Positions 45,513 to 58,494 are shown, counted from the first letter of the stretch. The stretch: 64,000 bases of DNA from Apostichopus japonicus (GCF_037975245.1 NC_092579.1:11064678-11128677), one strand, 5' to 3'. Numbers and translations are program-made. Notes: generated by a model not told the origin, from the letters alone.

Positions 45513-47039
45513 GAGTTTAAAAAAAAATAGTACTCAGCCACCTTACATCCTACAACATTCATTAAGGTATTGAAATGTAGCTAAGACCATACGTTTGTGT
45601 ATAAAACAAATAAAAAGGGGGTAACAGTGATTTTTTTTTTAGTGGGTGGGGCTCAAAGGTCAATCTGAAAATGACGTAATTTGGCTAAAAATCGATGTTT
45701 GCTTCATAAAAATTGTGACAGAAAATAAGAGTTGAACAAACCCCCATTATATTTGGTATAAACCCTAACATGTTTTGAACATATTCTGAGCATTTCAGGA
45801 ATATATCTATAGCGAGTTCTGAGAAAAATGCAAATGTCCTTGAAATTTCCTGTAATTTGACACCAAAATCGTCCAAATCCGTTCATTTTTGAGAAAATTC
45901 TCATTCCTGAACGCTTCAACCTGCGTACGTGTTTTTTTTTTCTTATTTTAGATATTTAGGCCACTGCAACATTTGTAATTGATAGTTATGGCATAGCGCC
46001 CTCGCATTCCTCTGTAAGTCGATAGCAACCGCCGTTCTTGCGCAATACTGTTTCATTGAATGTTTAGTGTACAGTCTCAATGGACTGTTACGTACGGGTA
46101 CACTTTCAAATAGGCCGTGGCCAAAATTTACGGCCCAATAGGCCCTAAAGATGTGGGACGATTGGTCAGATACCATGATGAGGTCCAGGACCTTCTGGTC
46201 GAACCAGTTTATCAAGGTTCGGTCCTTTTGAGGATCCAGAAATCGTAAGTCAATAGCGTTGTTTACAAAAAAAGGCTAGGCTAGGCCTAACGTTATGCCA
46301 ACGTTAGGCTGTAATTTTCGAAAGTAAACAAAGTAAACAACTTTTGTACTAAATGAAATCAGTCATAACTCTGTCAATCCTCAACAGATTTCAGAAAATA
46401 AGGTATCATCTGAAAGAGCAACTCCAGAAGAACCTTTATCATACAATTTGAAGTCAATTTTGAAGTAATTAGTTATTTTATTGTATTTTGGTGTTTTCCA
46501 ATTAAAACAAAAGTACATCCTAATTTGCATATTATAATTTGCATATAATTTGCAATTTTTATAAAATCATCAATTCCAAATTTTGTTCTCTATTGATCTA
46601 AATCAACTTCCTAATAGAGAAGTTGTCCCTAACCTTTATAAGCCAGCCCTAACAAGATAAGTTCCCCAAATCCTAATTGTGTGCCCAACCCCCCATGCGC
46701 ACTGGTTACAAGATACTGATTGGCAAGTTTGTATTAGTGTATATTTTTATGTAGAAGGATAATAGATATTTTAAAAAAGAGTGACAAAGGCAAAGTTTGC
46801 CCGAACAGTCGAACCCACAGATTCAGTAGTAAACATGATGTGTGTTGTAGTCTTGTAGAGCAGGAATGATATTATTCGATGGTCGTTAACATGCGTTTTC
46901 TGTACAGTGCAATTACTGTAGACTTGTCGGCCTATATGCGCTATGTCAAGTCAGGTTTTTCAGCAACTATAGCCTACTGCCGGTCCGGGGTCAAAGGGTC
47001 ATTCATGAGTGGTCATCGTGGAGATTCGAGACCATTCAG
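45513..47039. other. unassigned sequence
   Basis: No gene recognised. A perfect hairpin with 10-bp arms (GCCTAACGTT / AACGTTAGGC, 5-nt loop) lies at 46285-46309. Confidence 0.4.
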
Positions 47040-47133
47040 ACCAATGATATATTTTTTCGACACCCAAAATCCCAGTGGGGGGAAGCTTTCATGGGGGGCG
47101 GTTGCCCCCCACACCCCCGTAGCTACACCACTG
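47040..47133 (-). repeat. MITE end, CAGTGG.GTAGC type
   Basis: On the minus strand it begins CAGTGGTGTAGCTACGGGGG followed by GGGGCAACCGCC. Related to the MITE ends listed above, but the core is not seen. Confidence 0.45.
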
Positions 47134-50100
47134 GTTTCAGTTATACCTCACCCAACAAAAGCATCAGCTTTTTTAGATTTTTAGAATGTTCTGAATCTGA
47201 GAGGTGAAGGCCCAGTTCCTCAGAATCGGAAGATTCGAGAAAAAACTTTCAGTTGATGAGGAGAGTGTGTTGTAGTTACCTGTACATAGTAAATTGTATG
47301 ACGCCGTAACAGTAAAAATCGGGGAGTAGGCTTTGGCTGAAACTGTCCCTTTACTGACGTCATATGAACTGCGGTGGGAAGCTCTGAGTTTTCTCACAAG
47401 AGTCTGCTTGGGAGGTCTCTAGGGAATACTTTGACAGCGAATTTCTGGCTTTTGCAGCTGCATTTACGTGAAGTAGTGAATGGGGTGGTGTTGTAGTATT
47501 GTAGATAAACCATTTTACGACATGAAAACCCACCATTTCATCCCCTCTTTATTGCAATGGCTATGGGTTAGAGACATCAGCATTTCTGCTGAAATTAAAT
47601 TACTTTTGAGGGCATTGCGTCAAACATCGAAAGGTTAAAAACAAAAGGGAGATAAGAGGGCCATTGATAAAAGGGAGGTGATGGGCAGGGAAGCATGACC
47701 CGTTGCAAATTTTGAGAAAAAGAAACATCGAATTGCATCAAATACCGCACTATGGAGCATTTCATGCCTAAACATAGCCTATACTCAGCTAGTCAACATA
47801 GGCCTTATATATCCAGCACATTCATTAATTCGCAAAATTGGTGTTGTTACCATGCTTACTCTGCCGACAATCATTGAAGTCACTAACCATGCACAAGGGA
47901 AGCAAAATTGGCCACCCTGGCAGCCTAATTTGATGGAATTACAATGTGAAAGACGTATAGAGGGCGTCTTCATTTTAATGTTTCGTAGTAAATGAACAAA
48001 CCTAATACATTGATCAGTTGATATTATCACCTTCCATATGATTTTGAATAATGATATTTTCACCTTCCATTGAATAATCGGTATGACATTACTGGTATTC
48101 CACATAATTTTTACCAATTCCGATTATGTTCTGAAATCTTATGCAAAACCGGGCCCATTCCAATTCAGTTAATCGTTTGAACCCTAGTCTAAACCAGAAA
48201 ATTTGATATACAATTAAACCATGATTAATGAGCGTTAAGAATGTGACAAAATTGGGTAATATCTTGTGATAATTTCTGGGGTCTTATGATAAGCATAGAC
48301 CCAGTCCCATGTCTAGTGTAGATGTGTTTATAGTATATATATTAGAAGCCAAAAATGGCTGCAGAAATGATTTTGAAAATTTGGGGTCATGTCCCTGTTT
48401 TCACGGAATCGCCCACGTGCAAAATTGAAAATTGTATGTACAGTATGATTTAATATCTGTCATGATTTGTAATGGGTTGTGGCTGTTTCTTATTGTTGAG
48501 AAAATGTGATCATACATTTATAGTAAATGAAAAATTTTTCAGTCAAGGTTTACCAGTACACAGTACTGTTGTTTTTATACACATATGTTACAAACTTCAA
48601 GTGTTGTTTCACCATATTAAACATTATGTGTGAATATTTCTAGATTGATATAAACACATCATTTCTTTGATTATTTATATCACTCATTTATGGAATGTAA
48701 TTTTCATAAATTGCATGTTCCTAAAGAATAGATTTAATTGACTTTTTGACATTTTTTTTCTTAAGGTCTCTAGTTTTCTACAAATTTAACACTCATTCCC
48801 ATTATATTACTTCCAAGAGTCTGCAAATCAAAACCAAATTGTTTTATGTAGCCTGTTAAAGGTACAGTATGCTGTATTGGCCAACAATTTTCCAGATACA
48901 TATGCAAATATGGTCATTGGCTACCTAGATGCACAGGCCTAAAATAACAGTTAGTTTTCTGCAGCTTAGTATAGGCTAGGTTTATACTCCTCATGTTCAC
49001 TAGGACTGCAACTCAGGACTGGGTACTGGTATAAGATATACATTTGACATTTAACCATGTGACTGTTGACCTCAGTTCCCATGGCAACCACATATTTCAA
49101 TAGTGCAGTACTTCACTTTGCCATGATACCTGTGAAGGTTCCATGTCAATTCAATGTTTCCCCTTGGAGTTATGTACATAGCAAAAACTCAATTCGCATT
49201 CGGGGGCCTGCGAGTCACAAGGGTTTACTTCCACGAGGGTTACCTTCCTACCAAGTTTGAAGAAAATCGTTCCCGTTGTTTAAGAAAAGATTGTCACACC
49301 AACTTGGGCTAAAAATCTACATTTGACCTAAGTTACCCATGGCAATCACCTATTTTGATACTACTGGGCATTTCCATTATACCTGTGAAGGTACTTCCAT
49401 GTCAATTCCATGTTCCAAAGCATTGAAATTCTAACAAATTCAGCTGCAGGGCATTTTATGATCAAAACTTAGCAGTCATTTGTAAGACTCAGTTGTACAG
49501 TACTAATTTTCAGTGCTAAAACTAGGCCATGCTTCCCAGTACAGACCTGTACATCATCCCATATCAATTTTCTCAATAACAGAGACAATTCAGCTTTCAT
49601 ATTCAATGGGCATACCTGCATGCAAAGAGACCTGCTTTTTGCCTACCATGAATTTAATTTGATTCTTTTCATATTTAGTGCTGAATAATGCATAAAACAA
49701 ACAGTACTTACTGTAGCTCTTTAATCAACAGATTTCTTAACCATTGTAAAAATAGAATACCAAGAAAGCGCATGCAGAAACACTCGGAAGTGCTAGGATC
49801 ACTACAGTAGCACTTCCTGTTCCTGTTACGTTCATGTTATTGTGACAAATTTAGTATTCCTCTACGTTGCGTCCTTTGGGAAGCGGAAGAAACTATACTT
49901 CTCATCACTCGTATTTCATGAAATTAGAATAAATAGTTGCTCTGTTCACAGATATTTACTTACAAATATTAGCATTGTTAACGTGAATATGTGATGCTAT
50001 CCCAGTGTCGTTGCACTTTGCAAAAAACATTTTTATCAGAAATGAATTTTCCTGAGAGAGTTTGATGGAGAGAGCCTAGAAGTGTGATTTCTTTTCTTTC

Positions 50101-52297
50101 ATATCAGCCTCAAAAAATCTCATGTGTTTGATAGGTTTGAGTTGAGGTAAAGCTAATGAATACAAAGCAAAGCAATCCATCTTGAAAAAATGCTATGAAA
50201 GTGTTTATTGTCACTTGTCGCAATTCTTCCTGTGTTTTTCATAAGGTTTACATATATGGGCCTTTACACAGTAAACCAACATGAAAATCAACACATGGAG
50301 TTTTCAGTATTGAAATTGGTATTTTCTTTGTTCTATAAGCGAGTTCAGAGTTACGAGTGCGCATGCCCGATTCTCAATTGGGGTCAGGTCAACGGAGAAT
50401 GGAATCCTTGGAAAACGTAAACAATGACAGCTTTTCATAACGATAATCGCACGAAGAATGGGTTACTGCGACATTCAAAATTTATTTCAAGTGCATATTT
50501 CGGTGAGTTTACGATTTAAAAACGTGTAGAAATTGACTGGAACTACTTCATAATAATATTGAATATAAGGGAACACAGATCTGTATCGCACGTGAAATAG
50601 TTAGTATAGTCTGATATACGAACGGAAAAAAAGAGAACTGTGTGACTGTATCCTTCGTGTGGGTTACGCGACCTTTCGTGGTTTCGGGTGTCTTAATGCT
50701 TCGCGTAAGTTCTAACTGATAATTGTCGGAAATGAATATGAAATGAATTAAAAATATAGCATGATGTATCTAAATAGGCCTACATAACCTATCCTCATGT
50801 ATACTCGTTGCTTTTATGTCCATCAACGAACACTGCATAGTAGAGGCATTGATATCTCGTAGTTGGCTTTTCATGTTAAGAAATATAAGTTCTCTTCATT
50901 TTTATGCGTGATTTAAAATAAGCTTAGTCTTATTCTTGGCATATTCCTACTATATAGGGTGGGTTCAATTTGTTCAAACAGAAAAAAAAGAAGATATTTT
51001 TTTATATTTGGGGAAGAACATTATAAAAAAATAATAGTGGATGGGGGAATTTCCAGGGGTTATTCCAAGGAAATTATTAATACGCTGCGATGGTGTACAG
51101 GTACACTCTGCCTTTAGAAAGCACAACCTTGACTTGGCAGAAATGGCATTTAGAAAAATTTCCCTGAGCCACCCAGACTCTAAATAGCTGAAGGCTTTAC
51201 CATCTTTATAGTCCATCATCAGTCTTTGCTTCAGTTCAATGTTATCAATACTGGTAAAATATGCGCAATATCAATGTACAAGCAAGGCAGCCATTTTTTT
51301 CATTGCAAGTTCGCCTTCCCATGTAAGTTGTCATTTTTCCAAAGTTTAAACTCTTCCAAACTTGAGGAATATTCATCCCAAAGCGAAAAAACAGAGTAAA
51401 TTTAGACGTAAATTATGCGATTTCTAATGTTTACTGTCGGTGCTTATTAAGTTAGCATGGTTACACGAACAGACAACTCTCGTCTCAACGAGAGTATTCT
51501 TATTTGACCTCTTGACCTCCATTGCGCAATGCAAATAAATTGTTCTCTGAACTCGCTTATTAGGATGATCGATGTGTTAATTATTTGAAGCAAAGAGATA
51601 GAATAGAAAGTTTCAACATTCTAAGTCTTGAATTTTGAAATTTTGGTCCATTGGAATCTTATGGGAATAAATAACGGGTGCACATTGACATACAGTACAC
51701 CAGAAATATAAAACGGTTGTACTGTAACACATTGACATACATCACATGGCAGACAATTTTTCATAAAGTTTAAAACATTAATAGTCTTGGACATTTTCCT
51801 ATGATGGCATATAGTCATACCTGCCACACAACCAAACGAGAGAGAATGGGTGATGCATATCAGGCTTAGTAGCGCATCATGCACATGAAATAGGTAACAG
51901 TTGAACAGTGTGTCAAAAATGTTCGACCGTTATAAATATACCACAAAAAATTGCAAAACTCAAAAAGTATACATAGCATGTACAGTAGTCCCTTTTGTGT
52001 ATACAGATTCCTACCATGAAATAGTTTATAAAAACCATGGAAACTTCATTTTGATGATGCACATGGGGTGGTATAGTGGTACGTTTGAAAAAGATTGACA
52101 TACACATGAATCACATTTTTGTATGTCAAACTTCTTAAAATTTGCCACCTGTGCCCCATGTGCACCAATAAAATGATGTTTTCAGTGTTTATATAAACCA
52201 CTACAGGCTATTAGTGCAGTAACATGGATCATATACATTTTAAATCTTTTGAGTTATGCCATATTTGAACGTAAATTTATAACGGTCGAACATTTTT
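47134..52297. other. 5 kb without recognisable genes
   Basis: AT-rich DNA with only short frames. 49050-49420 carries two similar stretches (GACCT.AGTT.CCCATGGCAA.CAC.TATTT and ACCTGTGAAGGT.CC followed by ATGTCAATTC) about 270 bp apart, suggesting an unnamed internally repeated element. A TIR-like TAGGGTTCAAACGATTAACT (minus strand, ending at 48187) may be a hAT remnant. I see no exon I would defend. Confidence 0.4.
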
Positions 52298-53535
52298 AGC
52301 TCATACCAGCATGCTGGTGTGAGCTAGTCTTACTGTACAGTGCGGCGTCTATCACTCTATCCGTCAACAATTGGTAAAACCGCTCCCACTCACACAGTGT
52401 TTAATGGAAGTTCATGAAACTTGGGCACAAGGACCATTGGGTATAGGGCCATCAGAGATGGTCCGAAATTTGGGGTCAAAGGTCACCTGTGGGCCGTAAT
52501 GGGCCATTTTGTGGAAATACGCAAAATGCTTCTTCTCCTACAGATTCCATGGTACAATGTTGAGGGTTTGTCACGATTGTACTATGGAAGTTTTAGCTTC
52601 AGGATGTTCATGAATTTGAGATCAAAGATCAACTAGGGGTCTTTTGTGGCCCGGGCGGCGGCCCTATATTTTCAAATTGCTTCCGTTCGTACAGTGTATG
52701 GCCAGTTATAATGAAACTTGGTCACAAAACCTCAGGATGAGGGTTACAAGGGGTATTCAGAAAATTGAGGTCATATGTCATTTAGGGGGTCATTGGGGGT
52801 CATTCCTTGTAATATTTTCAAATATCTCAATCTCCTCAAGATTTTGATGGATCACATTCAAAGTTAAACTGATGATTGTTGGATTGTGTATGAATAAGGT
52901 GATGCCTAATAATTTTTGGTCAAAAGTTAATTAATTACAATTAATCCCCATTGTTTATAAAAATCTGAGCCTTCACCTTCTTGCCAAAGCTCCTTTAATT
53001 TGTCTCCCAGTCTGCAGTGTTTGTTTGCATTTGTGGTTAAGCTCTGCAGAGGCTTTTAGTGGAATTAAAGCAGAACTGGGAGTTGTTATTAACTGTTGAA
53101 CTGTAAGCATGAGAGCCCTATAGCCAATCAGCACTTGCCGATTCTTAGAAGTCTTTGAGCCTGAGGTATTTAGGCAGCCAGCCAAAATTTTGGCAAGGAG
53201 TGCTTCAGGTCTGCTTAGGTAGAGGGGAGAAAGTTTAATAGGGTAGGTCAGTGGTATTGTTTGAGAGAGTGGGTAAAATAGGATTTAAAGGAGGAAAATA
53301 GGAATAATAGCAAGTGGTGTGGCCAGGATTCTGCTAACAGAGAGGGGGGGGGGGGGGGCTATCGCCGTTTGAGCTAGGGGTGTAAATTTGTCTTTGAACC
53401 TAAAATGTTTGGCCTCACGGGCCCAAAATTGGTGGAATCTGAAAAATGGCCTGAAATTTGGTGGGCCGTAAAGTTTTGTGGGCCCTACATTTTTGAGCTC
53501 GAAAAGGTATGAGCTCTGCACCGTTGGTGCTCTAG
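52298..53535 (+). mobile_element. Helitron-like non-autonomous element, tentative
   Basis: Starts with a 28-bp hairpin (AGCTCATACCAGCA and its complement, one G:T-type mismatch, 52298-52325). Near the other end GGTATGAGCT (53506-53515) inversely repeats the first ten bases, then a hairpin GCACCGTTGGTGC (53518-53530) is followed by TCTAG and a T. A 3' hairpin before CTRR and insertion before T are Helitron-type features. The interior holds a DR1-like GGGTCAAAGGTCA (52473) and a nested MITE fragment (53322-53480). No Rep/helicase. Confidence 0.4.
53322..53480 (+). repeat. MITE-like fragment nested in the Helitron-like element
   Basis: AAGTGGTGTGGCCAGGATT followed by a long G-run and GAGCTAGGGGTG resembles the CAGTGGCGTAGCCAGG family ends. 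No core. Confidence 0.4.
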
Positions 53536-53662
53536 TTGACATGTTCGCCTGATATCTTTTTCATGCATATACTGTATACTGTACATACATCATATATTAT
53601 TCTAATTTGGTGGTGAGTTAGACATGACTGTATGCCATCATAGGAAAAGCTCAAAGACTAAG

Positions 53663-54947
53663 TGTAAGAGTTGCGGGATACAGGGTTCTTGACAGCAGTT
53701 AGCTGTCCAATAGGATTATTGGGAATCCCCTAGTGGTCACGATGTGTGGGGACAACTGACCACTGTATAACAAATACAACAGGCTAAAAACAAGAATAAG
53801 ACTGGCTGTTAGGTATAGAAAATAGTTATATTGCTCGGTCACACATGAAAGTGTGCAGCATAAAGAATCTTGGTGAAGTACTCTTTACTGTTACACAATT
53901 ACACTTGTATCAACAATGAAAACTAGAGATATTGAATATAAACAACTATGGGTGTCAAGTGGCCACAAGACTAATACATGTATGTGCACATTAATAAAAA
54001 AAAAGAGATAGAGCTTATCTGGCGGGCGGGTCTGTATATAGTCCAACAGCACGGCACAGCAATGTAGTTGACTGGTAGGCACGGTGAAGACAGGTTTAAT
54101 GATAAATGTCCGATAACAGGAAGTTACGAAATAGAAGGTGAGTAGTAAGAGTTCCGTGAATATTCTTGGACAGTGAAAATAGATATGAGTGAGAGTTCCA
54201 GGAATACTCCAATAAATAATATATATGTTCAAAGAAATGTCCTTCCCAAGGAGAGTAGGTATAAAGTCCAGGTACAAGATACAGTAGGTAGAAGACTAGG
54301 TGACGTCCCAGTAAAAGATATGTAAATACAAAATGGCAACTAGCAGGACACAGCTCTCAGTTCCATATAATCCATTAAAATGATGAAATAACGTTCACAA
54401 ATGTATAACAAATCAATTATACACAATTAATTCCTTGGACAGCAAAAGTCATATGAATGTAGATAAAATTCTTTTAGCACAAGATCCTGTAGACAACTTA
54501 TTAATAATATATATACTGTAGTGTACAGACTACATTATGTGAAGAGAGGCTAATATATACACATGCCCTGTTGACTGGCTGACAACCAAACTGCCTCTCT
54601 CTCCTAAGACACCTTGGAGGAAGCTCCTAAACCACAGGGTAACAACATGTGACCCTCTTAACACCTCTGATTGGCTATACACACCCTAGATACCAAGAGT
54701 AACACTCAGAACCAATCAGAGCTAATTACACAGGCTAATCTGCATACAAATGTATCTATCCTATAACAGAAACAACTAAGACAAGGCATCCCTTATCTAA
54801 GAAAAGAAAGTAAGAAGAGAAGATGTTTACTGCAACCAGCAACTTTGGCAGAACAAAGAAAGTACTGTTGCCACTGGCTCACTACTAATTATACAGGGGA
54901 AAAAGAGCACAGGTTGTGGAAGAGTATAGGCACCTATTACATAACCA
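53663..54947 (-). mobile_element. candidate solo LTR (about 1.29 kb)
   Basis: On the minus strand it runs from TGGTTATGTAATAGGTGCC to CCCGCAACTCTTACA, i.e. TG..CA. It is flanked on plus by CTAAG and CTAGG, a 4/5 match for a target duplication. CCAATCAG boxes (near 54665 and 54715) and TATATATTAG (near 54555) on the minus strand are promoter-like. No adjacent coding domain. The resemblance of TGGTTATGTAAT to the LTR start at 21138 supports the call modestly. Confidence 0.4.
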
Positions 54948-55408
54948 CTAGGAAGGGGAGAACAAGAAACAGAAATAGAGCTATTTACATAAGTATGTTT
55001 AAAACTTTATGAAAAATTGCCAGCTATGTGATGTATATACTGTATGTCAATGTTTTGCAACCGTTGTATTTTCTTGCCGGATGTCGATGTTCAATGTTAT
55101 TTTCCTATAGGATTCTAATGGGCCATTTTTTCAAAATTCAAGTAGGAAGTTGAAACTTTTTACTCTAGAGCTCTTTGCTTCAAATGAGTAATATTGAACA
55201 TTACAGAACCTTGGAAATATCAATTTTAGGGGTGAAAAACCTCTATGTGATCATTTCGTGTTGGTTTACTGTGTATTTGCCCATATATGGATCTAATAAT
55301 ATATATGTGTAAGGTGTAAACCTTTGCTATTTTTTCTCTCTTAGGTACCAATGTAAAGAAATTACACCGACAGAATAACACAATGCATCAATTTCGGCAT
55401 CAACTGAA
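54948..55408 (+). other. upstream region of the IgSF receptor gene
   Basis: No clear TATA or CpG-rich promoter. An acceptor-like CTATTTTTTCTCTCTTAG at 55330-55347 followed by an ATG-poor leader suggests the start codon may lie in a second exon behind a non-coding first exon. Confidence 0.3.
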
Positions 55409-55466
55409 ATGAAACTGATGGATATTATTCTGTGCATTCTTTGTATGTTGTCTAGCTTGCTTCCAG
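55409..55466 (+). CDS. IgSF receptor, exon 1: signal peptide
   Basis: ATG at 55409 opens MKLMDIILCILCMLSSLLP, a short basic start followed by a hydrophobic core, typical of a secretory signal peptide. The exon ends at a strong donor (CCAG|GTGAGT) in phase 1, the standard phase for signal-peptide exons of Ig receptors. Joined exons 1, 2, 3 and the transmembrane exon (61243) give an open frame of about 275 codons. Product: a type I cell-surface glycoprotein with two Ig domains. Ligand and function unknown; no ortholog is recognised. Confidence 0.7.
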
Positions 55467-55749
55467 GTGAGTCAGGCTCTTTAACTATATAATGTGTGAC
55501 TGCATACTCACAAATAAACATAATTATTGGTGGAAATTGTCCTTGTGGGTGGGTTTGTGTGTACACTTATTTTGTATTTTGACTGAGGACTTGAACAGAG
55601 GAATTCCAAGTCCCCAGACATCATTTCAAAAGAATCCCCACCCCGTCAGACGAATTTTGTTGTTCATATACGTGTATTGTTAAAGTACATGGATTGGAAC
55701 AATTGGAAACACAATGGGGTCCTCAATCGGGTCAGTCTAAATGTAAAAC

Positions 55750-56110
55750 ACACCTGTGTGCGTGTATGTGTGTGTGTGTATGAGACACTTGCTGTTTACA
55801 AACATGGTAACTCAAAAAGTTCAAGATGAATTAACTTCATACACGGTATATGTGGATCGATCTTATTGTGTACAAGAACTATATTTTCTTCTGTGATGGT
55901 CAAAGGTCATTTGAGATCAAGTCTGAAAACTTGTAAACATGATAACTCACAAAGTACATCTTTGTTAAACTTCATACTTACTGTAGTATGTACATGATCC
56001 AACTTGGTGAATGCATGAACCCTATTGAATTGGTATAGGTCAAAGGTCACTTCATGTCAACAGATTTCAAAGTCTGCAAACCTTGTAAAACATAACTCCA
56101 AAATTAAAGC
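55750..56110 (+). repeat. dispersed repeat with DR1 sites in intron 1
   Basis: Same family as 26405-26800: (TG)n, TATGAGACACTT, TTTACAAACA, GGTCAAAGGTCA. Two near-perfect DR1 elements lie at 55897-55909 and 56037-56049 in two internal subrepeats about 140 bp apart. Confidence 0.6.
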
Positions 56111-57002
56111 TACAATTAGTCTGCAAGTTCTCTGATGTTATGATTTTCGATGGTCAATTTCAGTTCAGTTCAGTTTTTTGAAAAGGCTCTATAGGTACTG
56201 TACTCAACATAATAGTCATCCAAGAAATGAAATCTGCTTCAAAGAGTTGGTTTTCGTGCTGTTTGCTTGTTTTAAACACACTCAAGTGCCCCTCATCAGT
56301 TTTCACCCTCATGAGCTTCAAGGGTTCAACACTACTGTATCTCAAATGGTGTAAACATTGGGTAAATCTCCAACATTTGGCATCAAAATTTACCATATTC
56401 TCTGTGATTTAGACTACAGTAATTGATGTTGGCATAAGTAAAATGTGAAAATATTTCACAGTGACAGTGTATAAACAATATCATGTAACTCTTATTCAAT
56501 AATAACAAATTTAAAGAGGTGGTGACAGCTGATTTTCTAGCTCAAATTTGGTAAAATGAAAATGTCCATTTGCTCATGCATCTGTTTGTCTATATTTCAC
56601 ATTGAAAGCTGTTCTTTCTGGATGAAACATTTTGAATGAAACTTCTATTCTTTTAAATCCTTACCAGTTAATTAATTGGTTGATACCGACCCAGAAGTGC
56701 TACAAATAAGAGCTGAGCATCTCTGATCTTTTCTGGCTCTGACTTAATTCTTGGACAACTTAAACTCACTTTGCGCTACATTTAGTCAGACAGTTATTGG
56801 AATTTCAGCAAACTGTATGGCAAGGAATCACAAAGAGTTGGCTCTCAGACTCTGGTTACAAGTTATGTACGTTTTCTGCAATCCCAGCGCTTAGCAGTTT
56901 GACCATTTGATACACACATATAAAGTAAATGAATAGTAACTACTGTAAGTTATATATATTTGTATGACATTTTTTTCAATTTCCCTTCTCATGTCCTGCT
57001 AG

Positions 57003-57308
57003 TTGTGGAAGCAGAACCTTTGAAACCTTCAGTACTAGCACTGGAAGGAGATGCAGCGGAAATAGTTTGCCCGACAATAGAGAGTTATGACTCATATTTC
57101 TGGAGAAAAGGAGACTCTATTTACGACAGCACAGCAGTTGCTTCTTTTGTTGATGGTGTACCTAGAGCAGACGCTAAGAACTATGTGGTTACAGCAAATG
57201 GAACATTTTTCATTAAAAATGTTACTATAAGAGACGAAGGAAAGTATTTCTGTCGAGGAGTGTCAGTTTTATCTTCATCCACGGTAGAAATAATAATACA
57301 TTTACAAG
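57003..57308 (+). CDS. IgSF receptor, exon 2: V-type Ig domain
   Basis: A 306-nt phase 1-1 exon with acceptor CTTCTCATGTCCTGCTAG and donor CAAG|GTTAGT. Encodes VVEAEPLKPSVLALEGDAA, the B-strand Cys in EIVCP, the core Trp in YFWRKGD, and DEGKYFC with the F-strand Cys (Asp-x-Gly-x-Tyr-x-Cys signature). N-glycosylation sequons are present (NGT, NVT). One exon for one domain and symmetrical phase 1 are the usual IgSF arrangement. Confidence 0.85.
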
Positions 57309-57595
57309 GTTAGTTACAGTAATAGCTCATGCTTCAATAAAATTTATGAAGGTTTTACCAATATACCTATACAAACAGAGATTTTGATTAATGCTTGCAA
57401 TAATATGACTTTTTAAGACACCAAATAGACTGTAACTTCTGTTCATATTTCCCGATATTGAAATCCCAATACTGCAAAGTATTTCAGGGTATCTATACTT
57501 TCAAGTTACTTCTTCATCATTTTCTGCCCGCCTTGAAAATACAGTTTTTTGCTGGAAATGTAAAATCCTGATAGTTTTATTGACAGACAGTAAGA

Positions 57596-58037
57596 CTAAC
57601 AATTAGGGATGCACCAGATATCCGTTCCGGCCAGACTATCCGGCCGGATAGTGAGCAATTATCCGGTTCCGGCCGGATATTTGTCAAAGTCCGGCCGGAT
57701 CTTTTTCAAAATCTGGCCTGAATTATTCCTTAAAAAGGTGTTGGTATTAACTTAACACAATGTAAACTATTTCCAAAAATTAATAAAAACATTCAAAGTA
57801 AGGAAAAATTAGGTTTAACATGTTTAATTTGACCTTCTTTATAATATGCGTATACCTCACCTAAGATTTGCTCCTTGTTTCATACTTCTACTAATTGTTA
57901 ATGATTTTCTTTTGTGTAATGAAAAAATCTGGTTCCGACCGGATTTTATATGGCCGGATTTCATGTATATACTATCCGGCAAAATCCGTTTTCTGCCGGA
58001 TCCAAAAATTTGAATCCGGTGCATCCCTACTAACAAT
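57596..58037. mobile_element. hAT MITE in intron 2 with 8-bp target duplication
   Basis: Element 57604-58029 (426 bp) is flanked by CTAACAAT on each side (57596-57603, 58030-58037). Ends TAGGGATGCACC.GAT are inverted. Subterminal regions repeat CCGGCCGGAT/ATCCGG words in both orientations. No transposase. Lies wholly within the intron, so it does not disrupt coding. Confidence 0.9.
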
Positions 58038-58161
58038 GACTATGATTACTATGCATGTTTATTAAAGAAGAACTATTTTACTTTTTATGATAACTCTTGT
58101 TGTGAGTTGACAAATGTCAGACACATTCACAAAAGGAAATAATTAATTTTGGTTTTCTCAG

Positions 58162-58494
58162 CTTCTCTTCAGAATTTTGATTTGAGCATTGATCTCTGCA
58201 GTACTGAAAGCAGTTGCTTGAGATACATCAATCTTTCTGAACCAATCGAGTTGATATGCAGAGCGAAAAATGCATCTCCATCAGTGACGTTAAAATGGTT
58301 TAATGGATCCAGAGAGATAGAAAGCAATATAACTGTAGTTAAATACAATCAGAAGGATGTGCCATCATCTTCAATGATCATAAGTACGTTAAAAGCTGTT
58401 TACAGAACCCCAGTAACACTGACTTGTCAAGCAGTAGATACAAAGTGCAGAACAGATGGTGGTAAATTTGTGAACATTCGACTTGAGCAGCAAG
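58162..58494 (+). CDS. IgSF receptor, exon 3: C2-type Ig domain
   Basis: A 333-nt phase 1-1 exon (acceptor TTTTGGTTTTCTCAG, donor CAAG|GTGAGG). Encodes a domain with B-strand Cys in IELICRAKN, core Trp in LKWFNGSREI and F-strand Cys in TPVTLTCQAV. Further Cys in DLCSTESSC and TKC may form extra bonds. Sequons NLS, NAS, NGS, NIT predict heavy N-glycosylation. The D-x-G-x-Y motif before the second Cys is absent, which favours a C2/I-like fold. Confidence 0.85.

Noticed and set aside
48120-48190. hAT terminus TAGGGTTCAAACGATTAACT (minus strand)
   Set aside because: No partner end or 8-bp duplication found; kept only as a remark.
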